Position numbers and translations under genes: made by a program
The notes under the pieces: generated by a model
Database searches by the model: none
What the model was told of the DNA's origin: nothing
Seen by the model: only the letters and a program-made list of their open reading frames with translations
In this document: one piece after another, positions 1 through 9,454 of the stretch
Position numbering within the stretch: the first letter of the stretch is position 1
Layout of the letters: each line of letters begins with the position of its first letter
From: Microbacterium murale
GTDB taxonomy: Bacteria > Actinomycetota > Actinomycetes > Actinomycetales > Microbacteriaceae
Reading direction: 5' to 3'
Assembly (NCBI RefSeq): GCF_014635185.1
Contig: NZ_BMCM01000002.1
Location: 597,288 to 661,287, forward strand
DNA: 64,000 bases

Positions 1-1196
1 GAGAACCCGGTGACATCGTCGAAGACCGAGACGTAGGCCTCTGCTTGCGGCCGCCAATCCAGCTCGGTCGAGACGCGCTCACGCGCCCGGATGCCCAGCT
101 CTGTGCGCCGTGCGGGGTCATCGATGAGCGCTTCCACCTCATCGGCGAATGCCGCGATGTCGCCGGACGGCACGTACTGCACGGCGTCCGCACCCGAGAT
201 CCGGGTCTCGGCGAGGTCGAATGAGACCGCGGGCAGTCCGTACGACATGTACTCCATGGTCTTGTTCATCGTGGACAGGTCGTTGAGGGGCGTCTTGAGG
301 TCGGGCGACAATCCGATGTCGGCTCGACTCAGGTGCTCGGCGATCTCCACACGATCGACACGTCCGGTGAATGTGACGTGATCGTCGAGTCCGAGACTCG
401 TCGACTGTCGCTTGAGATCCTCGAGGCAGTCGCCGAAGCCCAGTAGCGTCGCTGTGACGTTGCTGCGCCCGCGCTTGTGCACCAGTTCGTCCATGACCAG
501 GAGCGCCTGGTCGACCCCGTCCTGCGGCCCCATGATGCCGAGGTAGACGAGAGCGATCTCGTCAGGGCGTCGTGGATTCGACGGGTAGATCGGCCTCATC
601 TGCTGCGTGTCGGGCCCGCTGCGCACGACCGTGACGTGTCCGGGACGGCGATCACCGCGGCGGACCGCCACTGCCTTGTACGACTCATTCGTCGACATGA
701 TGCGATCCGCGCTGCGGAACGTGCGGCGCTCCAACCACCGCAGCCCGCCGTACTCCAGCCGCTTGAGGATTCCGCTCGGCTTCCCGAACCGGGAGATGAA
801 GAGCTCCGGATTGAGATCGTGGTGGTCGAAGATGAAGCGCACCCCGCGGATGCGCCACAACTTCGCGAGGAGCCAGTAGGTGTCCGGCGGATTGCACGCC
901 TGGATGACCTCGAAGGGCCGACGCCGCCACACCTTCAACGAGAGCCACGCCGTGCGCACCCAGCTGTAGGCGAACTCCCACACGAACCCGAGAAGACCCT
1001 CCGCCTCCGGCGCCGGCGTGTATTTGAAGATCTCGACGCCGTCGATCGTCTGCCGTGCAGGGTCGCCGGGCCCCTTCGGACAGATGACGCTGACGCGGTA
1101 TCCACGCTGGATGAGCGCCTGGCACTCGAGCCACACCCGTCGATCCAGCGGAACCGGGAGGTTCTGGACGATGATCAGTACATGCGGGGATCTCAT
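1..1196 (-). CDS. Glycosyltransferase family 4 (WbuB-like), C-terminus cut by the window edge
   Basis: The frame is open from an ATG at 1196 leftward past base 1, so about 398 residues are visible and the C-terminus is missing. The N-terminus reads MRSPHVLIIVQNLPVPLDRR, the opening of WbuB/WcaI-type GT4 enzymes. A DHHDLNPELF segment follows, and a late NDLSTMNKTMEYMSYGLP block is the nucleotide-sugar binding region. The family transfers a sugar from a nucleotide donor onto a lipid-linked glycan at the cytoplasmic membrane face. The ATG overlaps the TGA of the upstream glycosyltransferase by 4 bp, which fits translational coupling in the polysaccharide operon. Donor and acceptor cannot be told from sequence. 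Confidence 0.9.
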   Translation of the reverse strand, partial: MRSPHVLIIVQNLPVPLDRRVWLECQALIQRGYRVSVICPKGPGDPARQTIDGVEIFKYTPAPEAEGLLGFVWEFAYSWVRTAWLSLKVWRRRPFEVIQACNPPDTYWLLAKLWRIRGVRFIFDHHDLNPELFISRFGKPSGILKRLEYGGLRWLERRTFRSADRIMSTNESYKAVAVRRGDRRPGHVTVVRSGPDTQQMRPIYPSNPRRPDEIALVYLGIMGPQDGVDQALLVMDELVHKRGRSNVTATLLGFGDCLEDLKRQSTSLGLDDHVTFTGRVDRVEIAEHLSRADIGLSPDLKTPLNDLSTMNKTMEYMSYGLPAVSFDLAETRISGADAVQYVPSGDIAAFADEVEALIDDPARRTELGIRARERVSTELDWRPQAEAYVSVFDDVTGF

Positions 1197-2404
1197 GAGC
1201 CGTAGACCTCTTCCTCGATGATGCGTAAGACGGCGTCTTTCGTCGGTTCCCAGGAGCGTCCCACGACTGATGAAGCCGCCGCGTGCGCGCGTTCGTCAAG
1301 ATCAGGCGCAGACACTGCCTGGCTGAGAGCCTCGGCGAGCGCCGCGGCCGTCGGATCGGCCCAGCGGACCGATGGGCTCGGCAGTACGCGGCGCGCGAGG
1401 TCGATGTCGTTGATGATGGGGATGTTCCCCGCGACGAGCATCTCCTCCGCGACGAGCGTGATGTTCGTGAACGACATCGCCAGGCCCGCGATCGTGCGTC
1501 CGTAGAGGTCGTTCAGCTCAGTCGCGGTGAGACGTCCGTGGAACGTGATCGGGAAGTCCAGATCGCGCGGCGCATCGCCGTACACATGGATCTCCTGCTC
1601 GGGGTGACGCTCATGGAACAGCCGGAGAGCGATGATGGCCAGTGGATAGCCACGGCGCGGGTGACCTGGGTGACAGTAGAAGACGATTCCGCTGCGCACG
1701 GTGCCAGCCGGCGGCAGGGCATAGGCGACCGAATCGCACCCGAACGGCACGACATCGTTCGTCAGCCCGGTCTCCTCCTGGATCATGCCGTCAAGCATCT
1801 CGCCGAGGACCACCCGACGAAACGGCAGCCGGTACGTCATCGCGGCGAACTCGTGCTCAGCGCCGTGACCGTAGAAGAACGGCTCGTAGTCCTGGATGAA
1901 GTAGAGGCGTCGCACCGCCTGCGTGCAGTAGCGGACGATCAGATGAGCAGACTCCCATCCGGATGCCACGATCGCGTCGATGCCATCCGCACCCTTGGTG
2001 ATGTCACGGACCTCGGCACGGATGTGCGGCCAATGACGACGGATGACGGCGGTCGTGGCGGCGACGTCGAGCCCGTGCTTGTCATAGAGGAACAGCACGC
2101 ATCTGTGCCCTCGGCTCTCCAGGGCCTGCACCATGCGAAACAGCGTGGTGTGACCACCGGAACCGGGCGCGGGTGGCGTCGACACCCAGCCGACGGTGAT
2201 CGGCACTTCCCGCGCGGGCCTCGAGCTCGGCACCGGCAGCGCGGAGGGGACGTCGACGAGAAGGTCCTCGAATGCCAGGTTGAAGAGGAGCTCCGCCGCG
2301 CCGGTCCTGAAGTACGCGCGCTGGGCGATGCGCTGCGCGATGCCCGCGACACCGACATCGCGTGCGCGTCTCGCTTTCGCGAGGACCCCATTCATCCGAC
2401 TCAT
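1193..2404 (-). CDS. WsaF-like glycosyltransferase
   Basis: 403-residue protein. About 70 residues in lies GWVSTPPAPGSGGHTTLFRM, the characteristic opening of WsaF-type rhamnosyltransferases, and the middle contains YFIQDYEPFFYGHG, also typical. These enzymes are two-Rossmann (GT-B) transferases; WsaF builds rhamnan chains of S-layer glycans. The donor here is therefore possibly dTDP-rhamnose, but no rhamnose synthesis genes are in the window, so that is inference. The start overlaps the stop of the upstream GT4 gene (ATGA), and its own stop overlaps the next start. It belongs to the polysaccharide operon. Confidence 0.85.
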   Translation of the reverse strand: MSRMNGVLAKARRARDVGVAGIAQRIAQRAYFRTGAAELLFNLAFEDLLVDVPSALPVPSSRPAREVPITVGWVSTPPAPGSGGHTTLFRMVQALESRGHRCVLFLYDKHGLDVAATTAVIRRHWPHIRAEVRDITKGADGIDAIVASGWESAHLIVRYCTQAVRRLYFIQDYEPFFYGHGAEHEFAAMTYRLPFRRVVLGEMLDGMIQEETGLTNDVVPFGCDSVAYALPPAGTVRSGIVFYCHPGHPRRGYPLAIIALRLFHERHPEQEIHVYGDAPRDLDFPITFHGRLTATELNDLYGRTIAGLAMSFTNITLVAEEMLVAGNIPIINDIDLARRVLPSPSVRWADPTAAALAEALSQAVSAPDLDERAHAAASSVVGRSWEPTKDAVLRIIEEEVYGS

Positions 2405-3828
2405 GCTCGATCCCCCTCGACTCGATCAGCCCCGACAGCCGCGTGATCGCGTACCGACGCTGCCGCATGCCGAAGAATATCGGCGTGCCCTGCAATCATG
2501 GCGTCCATCAGCGCCCGCGTGGGCGCGGGTGACGGACGGATGCCGGCGCGCACCCGGTCGGCCACCTCGTCGATCGCCGCGCCGAGCTCGGCTGCGTTCG
2601 GCTGGCGCTGACTACGCCGGCGCGCACTGGCTACTGCCGCATCCGATACGCCGCCCGCAGAACCACTCGGATTCGCGACCAGCACGGACCCCGCCTCTGC
2701 ACCCACCAGCTCCCTCGCTCCGCCGAAATCGGCGAGGACGAGCGGAAGTCCCACGGCTGCGGCTTCCGTGGCCGCGACCGGCCAGCCTTCGAAGAACGAG
2801 TCGAGGACGAACGCGTCTGCGGCCGCCAGGAGCGTGCGCGCATCGGATGAGGACAACAGGGTGACCCGCGATGCGGATGCGCTGCTTCGACGGATGGCGT
2901 CCGCTCGACGAACCTCGGACCAGTCCGATGGGTCACCGGCGACGACGAGACGAACCCGGGGGTCTTTCACATGCGAGAGGAACGACGATACGAGACCGGC
3001 CACGTTCTTCTGCGAATCGTAGCGGGCAAGACAGACGAAGACGATGTCGTCCTCGAGGTCTGCCCGGAGCACTTCGCCCAGTGCGTGTCGCGCCGCACGG
3101 CGTTCTTCCTGCGGCGGAGCCTCTTCTGGTGGCGCGGCATTGGCGACTACGTGGATACGTCCGGCCAATGCCGGCGATACGTGCCGCACGTGGAATTCTC
3201 GGACGAGCTCGCTGACGGAGACTGCGGCGGCGGCGGCGCTCAGGATCCGAGCGAATCGGTTCCATCGGGCGCGTGAATAGTGGATCTCGGTGTTGTGCAG
3301 GACCGGCACCAGGGGAATCCTCGAGGCCACCGCTGCACTCTCCAGATACTCGGGCGCGCCGTGCAACGCGACCACGTCGGGTGCGATCGTCTGCAGAGTC
3401 GGCGCCGCCGTGGACATGTCGACCACGACGACCTCGATTCCGAGGGAACGAAGACGAGCGGCGCGGACACCGTCATCGGTGCACAGCACCACGACGCGGA
3501 TGCCGGACGAAGGAAGCGCGCCGGCCAGCGTTTCGACGACGGATCCGATTCCGCCGATGTCCATCGCTCCGGTGAGCAGCGCGCACGTCAGTGCCTCACC
3601 GCCTGCCGGCATCGTCGAGGGCAGCGTCCCCACCGGTCGGCTCACCGCGGCCGGGAGCTTGGGCAGCGTCCGCTGGAACATCCTCCTGGTGAGCCGATGA
3701 ACGTATCCGTAACGGAAATGCGGGGGGATCAGATCGGTGAGCGTCACCACGAGCCCGAAGACGAGCGCTTCGCAGCGCGCCGATGTCCGCCCAGTGCCAC
3801 CCGTGCGCCCCGGGACTCGCGGACTCAT
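2401..3828 (-). CDS. Glycosyltransferase family 4
   Basis: 475 residues from the ATG at 3828, which overlaps the flippase stop by 4 bp; the frame stays open further upstream, but that part lies inside the flippase gene and is not coding. The donor/acceptor loop is GAMDIGGIGSVVETLAGAL near residue 75. The C-terminal block FEGWPVAATEAAAVGLPLVL carries the E-x7-E pair of GT4 retaining enzymes. The N-terminal 60 residues are low in motif content. Role: addition of one sugar during repeat-unit assembly on the cytoplasmic side of the membrane. Substrate unknown. Confidence 0.87.
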   Translation of the reverse strand: MSPRVPGRTGGTGRTSARCEALVFGLVVTLTDLIPPHFRYGYVHRLTRRMFQRTLPKLPAAVSRPVGTLPSTMPAGGEALTCALLTGAMDIGGIGSVVETLAGALPSSGIRVVVLCTDDGVRAARLRSLGIEVVVVDMSTAAPTLQTIAPDVVALHGAPEYLESAAVASRIPLVPVLHNTEIHYSRARWNRFARILSAAAAAVSVSELVREFHVRHVSPALAGRIHVVANAAPPEEAPPQEERRAARHALGEVLRADLEDDIVFVCLARYDSQKNVAGLVSSFLSHVKDPRVRLVVAGDPSDWSEVRRADAIRRSSASASRVTLLSSSDARTLLAAADAFVLDSFFEGWPVAATEAAAVGLPLVLADFGGARELVGAEAGSVLVANPSGSAGGVSDAAVASARRRSQRQPNAAELGAAIDEVADRVRAGIRPSPAPTRALMDAMIAGHADILRHAAASVRDHAAVGADRVEGDRA

Positions 3829-5351
3829 CGTGCAGCTCCGAGCCGTGCGAGCAGCGGTACTCGAGCGCCGAACCGCGTGCCGGCAAGCAGCGACGCGGCA
3901 TCCGAGATGGCGCGACGCGCAAACAAGAAGCTGAGCCCGAGATGGACGACGCCGATGATCGTCGCCACGATGACGAGCGCCAGGATCCCGGGCAGCTGCG
4001 CCGTGAGGACCATACCGCCCCAGCCCGCGGCACCCGCCCCCACGACGATGATCACGAGCGACAGGAACGGACGTGTCACCGCGCTCACCCGCATCTTCAG
4101 TGCGCGTGCGACGAGGAACCACCGGACGACGGTCGCCACCACTGCGACGGCAAGGAACCCCCAGGCGATCGCGACGAGTCCGCCGCGCGCGACCAGCAGA
4201 GTCGTGCCGAATGTCACCGCGTCGGTGATGAAGGCATACACGAACCACGTCCCCGGTCTGCCCAGCCCGTAGAAGAGACCATGATCGAGCCACGCCGCGA
4301 CAGACAGCGTGCCCGCGATCGCGAGCACCTGCGCGACGGGCACGCTTTTCCCCCACCCGTCACCGAAGACGATCGGCACCATCAGTGGAGCGGTGATCGC
4401 CACCACCGTCAATGGCAACGACAGCAGCAGGTAGACGAGCCGCAGCGAACGCAGATAGGCGTTCTGCAGACGGGTCACCTCTTCGCGGATCCGCGCGAAC
4501 GCCACGTTCGTGACGGGAACGATCGCACTTCCGGTGAGGTCCTGAACGATCTGCACGAGTCGCTGGGCGATGTTCATGAATCCGAGTGCGGCCGCGCCGA
4601 GCATCGCTGATGTGACGGCGGCCTCGCCCCACGCCCGGAGCATCGCGATGAACTCGACGCCGAGCACCTGCCCGCCGAACTTCGACATGCGCGTGAAGTC
4701 CGCGCGTACGAACGTCCACCGCGGCCTCCACCTGGCCGTGACCCAGATGAGGATCGCGGACACGACGGCCGCGGTCAGCGTCTGGGCGACGAGCGCCCAG
4801 ACCCCGAAACCGGTGAAGGCCAGTACGAGGGCGGCGGCCTGTGCGATCACTGCCGCGGTAGCGCCCTGCGCCGCGATCGCGGCGAACCGCATCTCGCGTC
4901 GCATGATGGCGGTGGGGACCGATCCGATCGCGGTGACGATCACCCAGAGGGAGAGCGCCTGCAAGACCGGCACGACCGTATCGTTCCCGAAGATCGGCCC
5001 CATGATCGGCGCGATCGCCCAGAGCAGCCCGCACAGCAGGATCCCCGCGCCCATCGAGAACCAGAACGCCGTGCTCAGCATCCGCTCGGTCGTCTTTTCC
5101 ACCTGCACGATGTACGCCGCGAATCCGAGGTCAGCGAGCAGATAGAAGAAGGGCAGCACTGTGGATGCCGCGGCGAGTGTGCCGAAGTCCTCCGGCGAAA
5201 GCAGCCGCGTCAGAATCGCGATCGTCACGAAGCTGAAGATGCGGATGACCCACTTCTGCGCGGTGAGCCAGATCACGCCCCCTGCGGCGCGACGCCCGAC
5301 CTCGGCCGTGGGCTCGACGGTGTTCGGATTCGGATCCACGGATGCGCTCAC
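3825..5351 (-). CDS. Wzx-type lipid-linked oligosaccharide flippase
   Basis: 508 residues, almost entirely hydrophobic segments (about 12-14 predicted membrane helices). The opening pattern GGVIWLTAQKWVIRIFSFV followed by TRLLSPEDFGTLAAAS is typical of the MOP/Wzx (WzxC, polysaccharide transporter) superfamily. It should move undecaprenyl-linked repeat units across the cytoplasmic membrane before polymerisation. A Wzy-like polymerase is not visible in the window and may lie to the left. The gene sits between glycosyltransferases with 4-bp overlaps on both sides, which supports its assignment to polysaccharide export rather than to drug export (MATE) or peptidoglycan precursor transport (MurJ). 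Confidence 0.9.
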   Translation of the reverse strand: MSASVDPNPNTVEPTAEVGRRAAGGVIWLTAQKWVIRIFSFVTIAILTRLLSPEDFGTLAAASTVLPFFYLLADLGFAAYIVQVEKTTERMLSTAFWFSMGAGILLCGLLWAIAPIMGPIFGNDTVVPVLQALSLWVIVTAIGSVPTAIMRREMRFAAIAAQGATAAVIAQAAALVLAFTGFGVWALVAQTLTAAVVSAILIWVTARWRPRWTFVRADFTRMSKFGGQVLGVEFIAMLRAWGEAAVTSAMLGAAALGFMNIAQRLVQIVQDLTGSAIVPVTNVAFARIREEVTRLQNAYLRSLRLVYLLLSLPLTVVAITAPLMVPIVFGDGWGKSVPVAQVLAIAGTLSVAAWLDHGLFYGLGRPGTWFVYAFITDAVTFGTTLLVARGGLVAIAWGFLAVAVVATVVRWFLVARALKMRVSAVTRPFLSLVIIVVGAGAAGWGGMVLTAQLPGILALVIVATIIGVVHLGLSFLFARRAISDAASLLAGTRFGARVPLLARLGAAR

Positions 5352-6577
5352 GGGGATACCTCATCTGCGGCACGAGCACCCACGCCGACCTTGCGGGCGA
5401 TCTTCTGGGACAGCATGGAGACTTCCGACGGGAGGTCTCCGATCCACCCGCGGAGCCCGTACGAGATGGCGGCCTCACGATAGAAGTCGGCCAGCTCGCT
5501 CGCCATCTTCGCCAGCCCGAAGCGCTCGATCGCGAATCTGCGGCCGAACTCGCCCAGCTCCTCGCGCCTGCGCTGATCGCTGAGGAGGTCGTCGATGAAG
5601 CCGGACAGGAGTTCCACGGGATGCTCGACCTCGTCGTCACTCCAATAGCTGTACCGTGCCAGGGCTTCAGCCGTCGACTCGTCGAAGAGCTCTGCTCTGC
5701 CTCCCTCACCGTGAGCGATGAGCGGCGTACCGAAGGCGAGCGTTCGTGCTGCCGACCCTCCCATGCCGATCATGATGTCAGCGGCGGCGTAGGCCGGGCG
5801 CGGATTCGCCATCGGGCCGACGAATCGCACCGCCGCGCGCCCCACCGCATCGTTCACTCTTTCACCGGCGGCGTGAAGCTGGCGGGCGTTGTCGCCGGTG
5901 CCGACGATGACGAGAGTGGCCTTGGTGGCGAGCCCGCGCATCGCCTCGATCGCGATGCCGATGGGCACTGATTTCATGCTCAGGTCGAGCCGACTGACGA
6001 TCACCAGGAGCGGACCATCGAGTTCATGCTCCACGCGGAATGCCGCACCGGCTTCCGGATCCGGTCGGTCGAGCTCCGTGTCGACGGGCGGGCTGATCAA
6101 TCGAGTCAGACCCGGCCGGTCATGCAGGTCATCCAGCTGATAGCCGGTGCCGACGATCATCGGCATACGACGCTTGATCTTCGGGGAGACCTCCATCTCC
6201 CACACCGTCTGCGCCCACGGGCGGCGGCCGAAGCGCGAGAAGTTCCAGTACGTCGGCCGTGCTCCCCCGCCCCAGGAGCCGTACACGTGAACGAGTTCGG
6301 CGTCGTGCGCCTTTGCCAGAGCGGCGAGTTGACGCCCTCGCGCGAGCATCGACGATGCCGGGTCGTAGACCACGACCTCGATTCCACGCTCCTCGGCGAT
6401 GTCGAGAAGCGACGGTCCCTTCGGAAGCGCATCCGCGGAGCCGACCAGGATCGAGTGGATGCCGTGCTGCTCGACCTCGACGGCGAGGTCGACGGCATTG
6501 ATCTGCGTGCCGCCGAGCTCCAGGCTGTTCAGATGGACGAGGACCCGGGCCGCGTCTCGCCTGCGGTTCGTGCTCAT
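5348..6577 (-). CDS. Glycosyltransferase family 4
   Basis: 409 residues. The N-terminal LVHLNSLELGGTQINAVDLA is the GT-B acceptor-domain opening (GGTQ loop). The middle VIVSRLDLSMKSVPIGIAI corresponds to the linker-beta strand before the donor domain, and GTPLIAHGEGGRAELF is the donor loop. The first residues (MSTNRRRDAARV) are basic and likely sit at the membrane surface. ATG overlaps the stop of the upstream aminotransferase, stop overlaps the flippase start. The acceptor is probably the growing lipid-linked unit made by this locus; the sugar transferred is not predictable. Confidence 0.86.
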   Translation of the reverse strand: MSTNRRRDAARVLVHLNSLELGGTQINAVDLAVEVEQHGIHSILVGSADALPKGPSLLDIAEERGIEVVVYDPASSMLARGRQLAALAKAHDAELVHVYGSWGGGARPTYWNFSRFGRRPWAQTVWEMEVSPKIKRRMPMIVGTGYQLDDLHDRPGLTRLISPPVDTELDRPDPEAGAAFRVEHELDGPLLVIVSRLDLSMKSVPIGIAIEAMRGLATKATLVIVGTGDNARQLHAAGERVNDAVGRAAVRFVGPMANPRPAYAAADIMIGMGGSAARTLAFGTPLIAHGEGGRAELFDESTAEALARYSYWSDDEVEHPVELLSGFIDDLLSDQRRREELGEFGRRFAIERFGLAKMASELADFYREAAISYGLRGWIGDLPSEVSMLSQKIARKVGVGARAADEVSP

Positions 6578-7683
6578 CTCGGTTCGACGCTTTCACGCAA
6601 CGCACCGGACACGGCGGCCTGCTGGTCGGCGGTCAGGTGCGGGAACATCGGCAGCGACAGGATGCTGTCGGCCGCCGCCTCTGCCACCGGGAACTGACCC
6701 CGGCGGTATCCGAGGCCCTGGTAGGCCGCGGTCAGGTGCACCGGTGTCGGATAGTGGATGCCGACGCCGATGCCCGCTTCGCCGAGTTCCGCCATCACGC
6801 GGTCGCGCTCTTCGACACGGACGACGTACAGGTGCCACACGTCGTCGTTCCCCGGCCGAACAGCCGGGGTGCGGATGCCGTCGACGCCGTCGAACAGCTC
6901 TGCGTATCGTGCGGCGGCCGCGCGACGCGCGGCGTTCCAGGCGTCCAGCCGGCGCAGCTTCGCACGCAGCACGGTGGCCTGCACAGCATCCAGTCGTGCG
7001 TTCATGCCGATCCGGTCATGCACGTATTTGACGCTGCTGCCGTGCCCGCCGAGGTTCCTGACGATGTCGGCGATCGCCGGGTCATCCGTCATCACCGCGC
7101 CGGCGTCGCCGGCGGCACCCAGATTCTTGCCCGGGTAGAAGCTCGTCGCGGCGACGCGGCCCAGCGCGCCGGCACGCCCGGCCGGGCCGGAAGCGCCCTG
7201 CGACTGCGCGGCATCCTCGATGATGACGAGGTCGTGCTTCTGCGCGATCGGCGTGATGTGCTCCATCGGCGCCATCTGACCGAACAGGTGAACGGGCGCG
7301 ATCGCGCGGGTCCGCTCGGTGATGGCGGCCTCGATCGCGCTCGGGTCGATCAGGAGGTGATCGTCGTCCACGTCGACGAACACCGGCACCGCGCCGAGCC
7401 GCGATGCCGCCTCGGCGGTCGCGATGAATGTGTTGGCGGGCATGATGATCTCGTCGCCCGGCTGCACACCGACCGCGCGGTAGGCGAGCTCAAGGGCATC
7501 TGTGCCGTTGGAGACTCCGATGACATGCTCGACGCCGATGTACGCGGCGTACTCGCGTTCGAATGCCGCGACCTCAGGGCCGCCCACGAACGCAGCCGCC
7601 TCCAGTTGCGACTTCCACCCCTGAAGGATCTCGTCGGCGACCTCCGCCTGCTGTGCCGCAAGGTCGAGGAATGGCACGTTCAT
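6574..7683 (-). CDS. DegT/DnrJ/EryC1/StrS sugar aminotransferase (WbpE/WlbC-like)
   Basis: 369 residues, the normal size of PLP-dependent nucleotide-sugar aminotransferases. The PLP lysine is K186 in SFYPGKNLGAAGDAG; the cofactor-ring aspartate is D157 in IIEDAAQSQGA. The start VPFLDLAAQQAEV and the SFYPGKNLG motif are those of enzymes aminating a 3-keto sugar (WbpE, WlbC, FdtB types). With the Gfo/Idh/MocA dehydrogenase at 10443, the 6-dehydrogenase at 17496 and the acetyltransferase at 18803, it fits the third step of UDP-2,3-diacetamido-uronic acid synthesis. This pathway is inferred from gene content; substrate was not tested. Confidence 0.88.
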   Translation of the reverse strand: MNVPFLDLAAQQAEVADEILQGWKSQLEAAAFVGGPEVAAFEREYAAYIGVEHVIGVSNGTDALELAYRAVGVQPGDEIIMPANTFIATAEAASRLGAVPVFVDVDDDHLLIDPSAIEAAITERTRAIAPVHLFGQMAPMEHITPIAQKHDLVIIEDAAQSQGASGPAGRAGALGRVAATSFYPGKNLGAAGDAGAVMTDDPAIADIVRNLGGHGSSVKYVHDRIGMNARLDAVQATVLRAKLRRLDAWNAARRAAAARYAELFDGVDGIRTPAVRPGNDDVWHLYVVRVEERDRVMAELGEAGIGVGIHYPTPVHLTAAYQGLGYRRGQFPVAEAAADSILSLPMFPHLTADQQAAVSGALRESVEPR

Positions 7684-8312
7684 GAATCCGCTCCCAGCTG
7701 TCGTGCCGGCACGCCGGCCCAGATCTCTTGATCAGGCACGTCCACCAGCACAACGCTGCCCATCCCGACCGTGGCGCCTGCGCCGACGGCCACGCCCTGC
7801 TTCACAGAGGCGTTCATTCCGACGTAGGCGGCTTCGCCGATCCGTGCGGAACCGCCGATGGCCGCTCCTGCCGCGAGAGTCGCGAAGTCGTCGATCACGT
7901 CGTCGTGCGTGATCGTGCAGTTCGGCATGACGACGACATGACTGCCGAGCGTGGCGTCCGCCGTGATGACGGTGCCGTCCAGCACGATGCTTCCGGCGCC
8001 GATGTCGCTCGTCGAGCCGATCCGAGCGGTGCGCGCGGCGAAGATCGCGAACCGGTCTGCGCCGACACCGAGCCGGCGAAGCCGCTGGACCACCTGGCGA
8101 CGAATCGTGCTCGGCCCGATGCAGACGAGCAGCTGCTCGTCGCGATCGACAGCCGAGTCGATGCTTCCGCGCACGGGCACTCCACTGATCTCCGTGCCGT
8201 GCAGCGCGGTGTCGTCGTCCAGAATGCCCGTGACCCCGACCATTCCCGCAGCCAGCACTTCCCTGGCCAGTCCACTCGCCCCGATCAGCAGAACCCCCTC
8301 CGCCTCGGTCAT
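7680..8312 (-). CDS. NeuD/PglD-like sugar O/N-acetyltransferase
   Basis: 210 residues. The N-terminal part (residues 6-75, GVLLIGASGLAREVL) is the PglD-N nucleotide-sugar binding fold. The C-terminal part is a left-handed beta-helix of hexapeptide repeats (IGAGSIVLDGTVITADATLG, then MPNCTITHDDVIDDFATLAA). The HDDV histidine corresponds to the catalytic base of PglD. Family members acetylate a 4-amino or hydroxyl group using acetyl-CoA. It lies exactly between two aminotransferase genes with 4-bp overlaps. The most likely substrate is the 4-amino sugar made by the enzyme at 8309, in the manner of bacillosamine synthesis; this is inference. Confidence 0.85.
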   Translation of the reverse strand: MTEAEGVLLIGASGLAREVLAAGMVGVTGILDDDTALHGTEISGVPVRGSIDSAVDRDEQLLVCIGPSTIRRQVVQRLRRLGVGADRFAIFAARTARIGSTSDIGAGSIVLDGTVITADATLGSHVVVMPNCTITHDDVIDDFATLAAGAAIGGSARIGEAAYVGMNASVKQGVAVGAGATVGMGSVVLVDVPDQEIWAGVPARQLGADS

Positions 8313-9454
8313 GCGGATGCACCGCCTGGCTGTTTCAGCACCGCGATGACCCGTTCCTGGTCTTCCTCAGTCAGGCTGTGGAACACCGGCAGGATCAGTG
8401 TGCGATCGGTGAGCCGTTCAGTGACGGGCAACCCGGCCGTCGGAGCGATCTCCCGATAGGGCGCCTGCCGGTGCGCGGCCATGATGCCGCGCCGCGCAGA
8501 GATGTCGGAGTTCGCCAGAGCCACCAACAGCCCGTCGCGGTCGGTCGGATACTCCTCGAGCACCTCGACCCAGAACGACTGGAAGTTGCTCGTGCCGTAC
8601 ACCGGATCCGTGACTGCACGCAGCCCGGGGATCCCCGTGATCGCCTCCTGGTATCGCGCCGCGATCTCGCGGCGACGCGCGACGATCGCCGGAAGCCGCG
8701 TGAGCTGGACGAGACCGACGGCGGCCTGCAGGTCGGTCATGCGGTAGTTGAACCCGATCTCGCTGTACTCCTCGGCCGGGGGCAGCACCGACGCATGTCG
8801 ATCTGCCGCGGAGACGCTCATGGCGTGCTCGCGCAGATGCTTGGCGCGCACCGCCCAGTCCTCACGTGCCGTCGTGATCATGCCGCCCTCACCGGTGGTG
8901 AGGAGCTTGCGCGGATGGAATGACCACGTCGCGATGTCCGCCCCGGCGCCGACCGGACGGCCCTTGTAGGTCGAGCCGGCGCCGCATGCGGCATCCTCCA
9001 CCACGATGATGCCGAGAGGATCGGTGACGAGGCGGATGTCGTCGATGTCGACCGGCACGCCGCCCTGATCGACCACGATCACGGCCTTGGTGGCGAGTGT
9101 CAACGCGGCGGCGATGGTGTCGCCCGTGACGTTTCCGGTGACGGCATCCACTTCCGCGAAGTGGGGTGTCGCCCCGACGTACCGCACAGCATTGGTCGTC
9201 GCGATGAACGAGAACGACGGGATCACGACGTCATCGCCCGGACCTATCCCCGCCACGACGAGGGCGAGGTGCAACGCCGTCGTGCAGCTCGTGGTGGCCA
9301 CGCCGTACGGCGCTCCCATCGCGCTCGCGAACTCCTGCTCGAAGCGCGCGACGCGCGGCCCCTGCGCCACCCAGCCGCTCGCGATGGCTTCGGCGACAGC
9401 ATCCGCTTCCTCCTGGCCCAGCCAGGGCACCATGACGTTGATGCGGTCGCTCAT
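8309..9454 (-). CDS. DegT/DnrJ/EryC1/StrS sugar aminotransferase
   Basis: 381 residues. PLP lysine K183 in WSFHPRKLLTTGEGGM; D154 in VVEDAACGAGS is the cofactor aspartate. The SFHPRK(L/N) signature and the opening INVMVPWLGQEEADAV place it with ArnB/PglE-like 4-aminotransferases, a different subgroup from the neighbour at 6574. It would convert a 4-keto-6-deoxy nucleotide sugar to the 4-amino sugar, which the adjacent NeuD/PglD-like protein could acetylate. The dehydratase making the 4-keto sugar is not obvious: the SDR gene just upstream looks more like an epimerase. Stop and start overlap neighbours by 4 bp. Confidence 0.87.
   Translation of the reverse strand: MSDRINVMVPWLGQEEADAVAEAIASGWVAQGPRVARFEQEFASAMGAPYGVATTSCTTALHLALVVAGIGPGDDVVIPSFSFIATTNAVRYVGATPHFAEVDAVTGNVTGDTIAAALTLATKAVIVVDQGGVPVDIDDIRLVTDPLGIIVVEDAACGAGSTYKGRPVGAGADIATWSFHPRKLLTTGEGGMITTAREDWAVRAKHLREHAMSVSAADRHASVLPPAEEYSEIGFNYRMTDLQAAVGLVQLTRLPAIVARRREIAARYQEAITGIPGLRAVTDPVYGTSNFQSFWVEVLEEYPTDRDGLLVALANSDISARRGIMAAHRQAPYREIAPTAGLPVTERLTDRTLILPVFHSLTEEDQERVIAVLKQPGGASA

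Noticed and set aside
3829-4356. N-terminal extension of the glycosyltransferase frame into the flippase gene
   Set aside because: The extension is Arg-rich and lies in a different frame of a clear membrane protein; the ATG at 3828 overlapping the flippase stop is the natural start.
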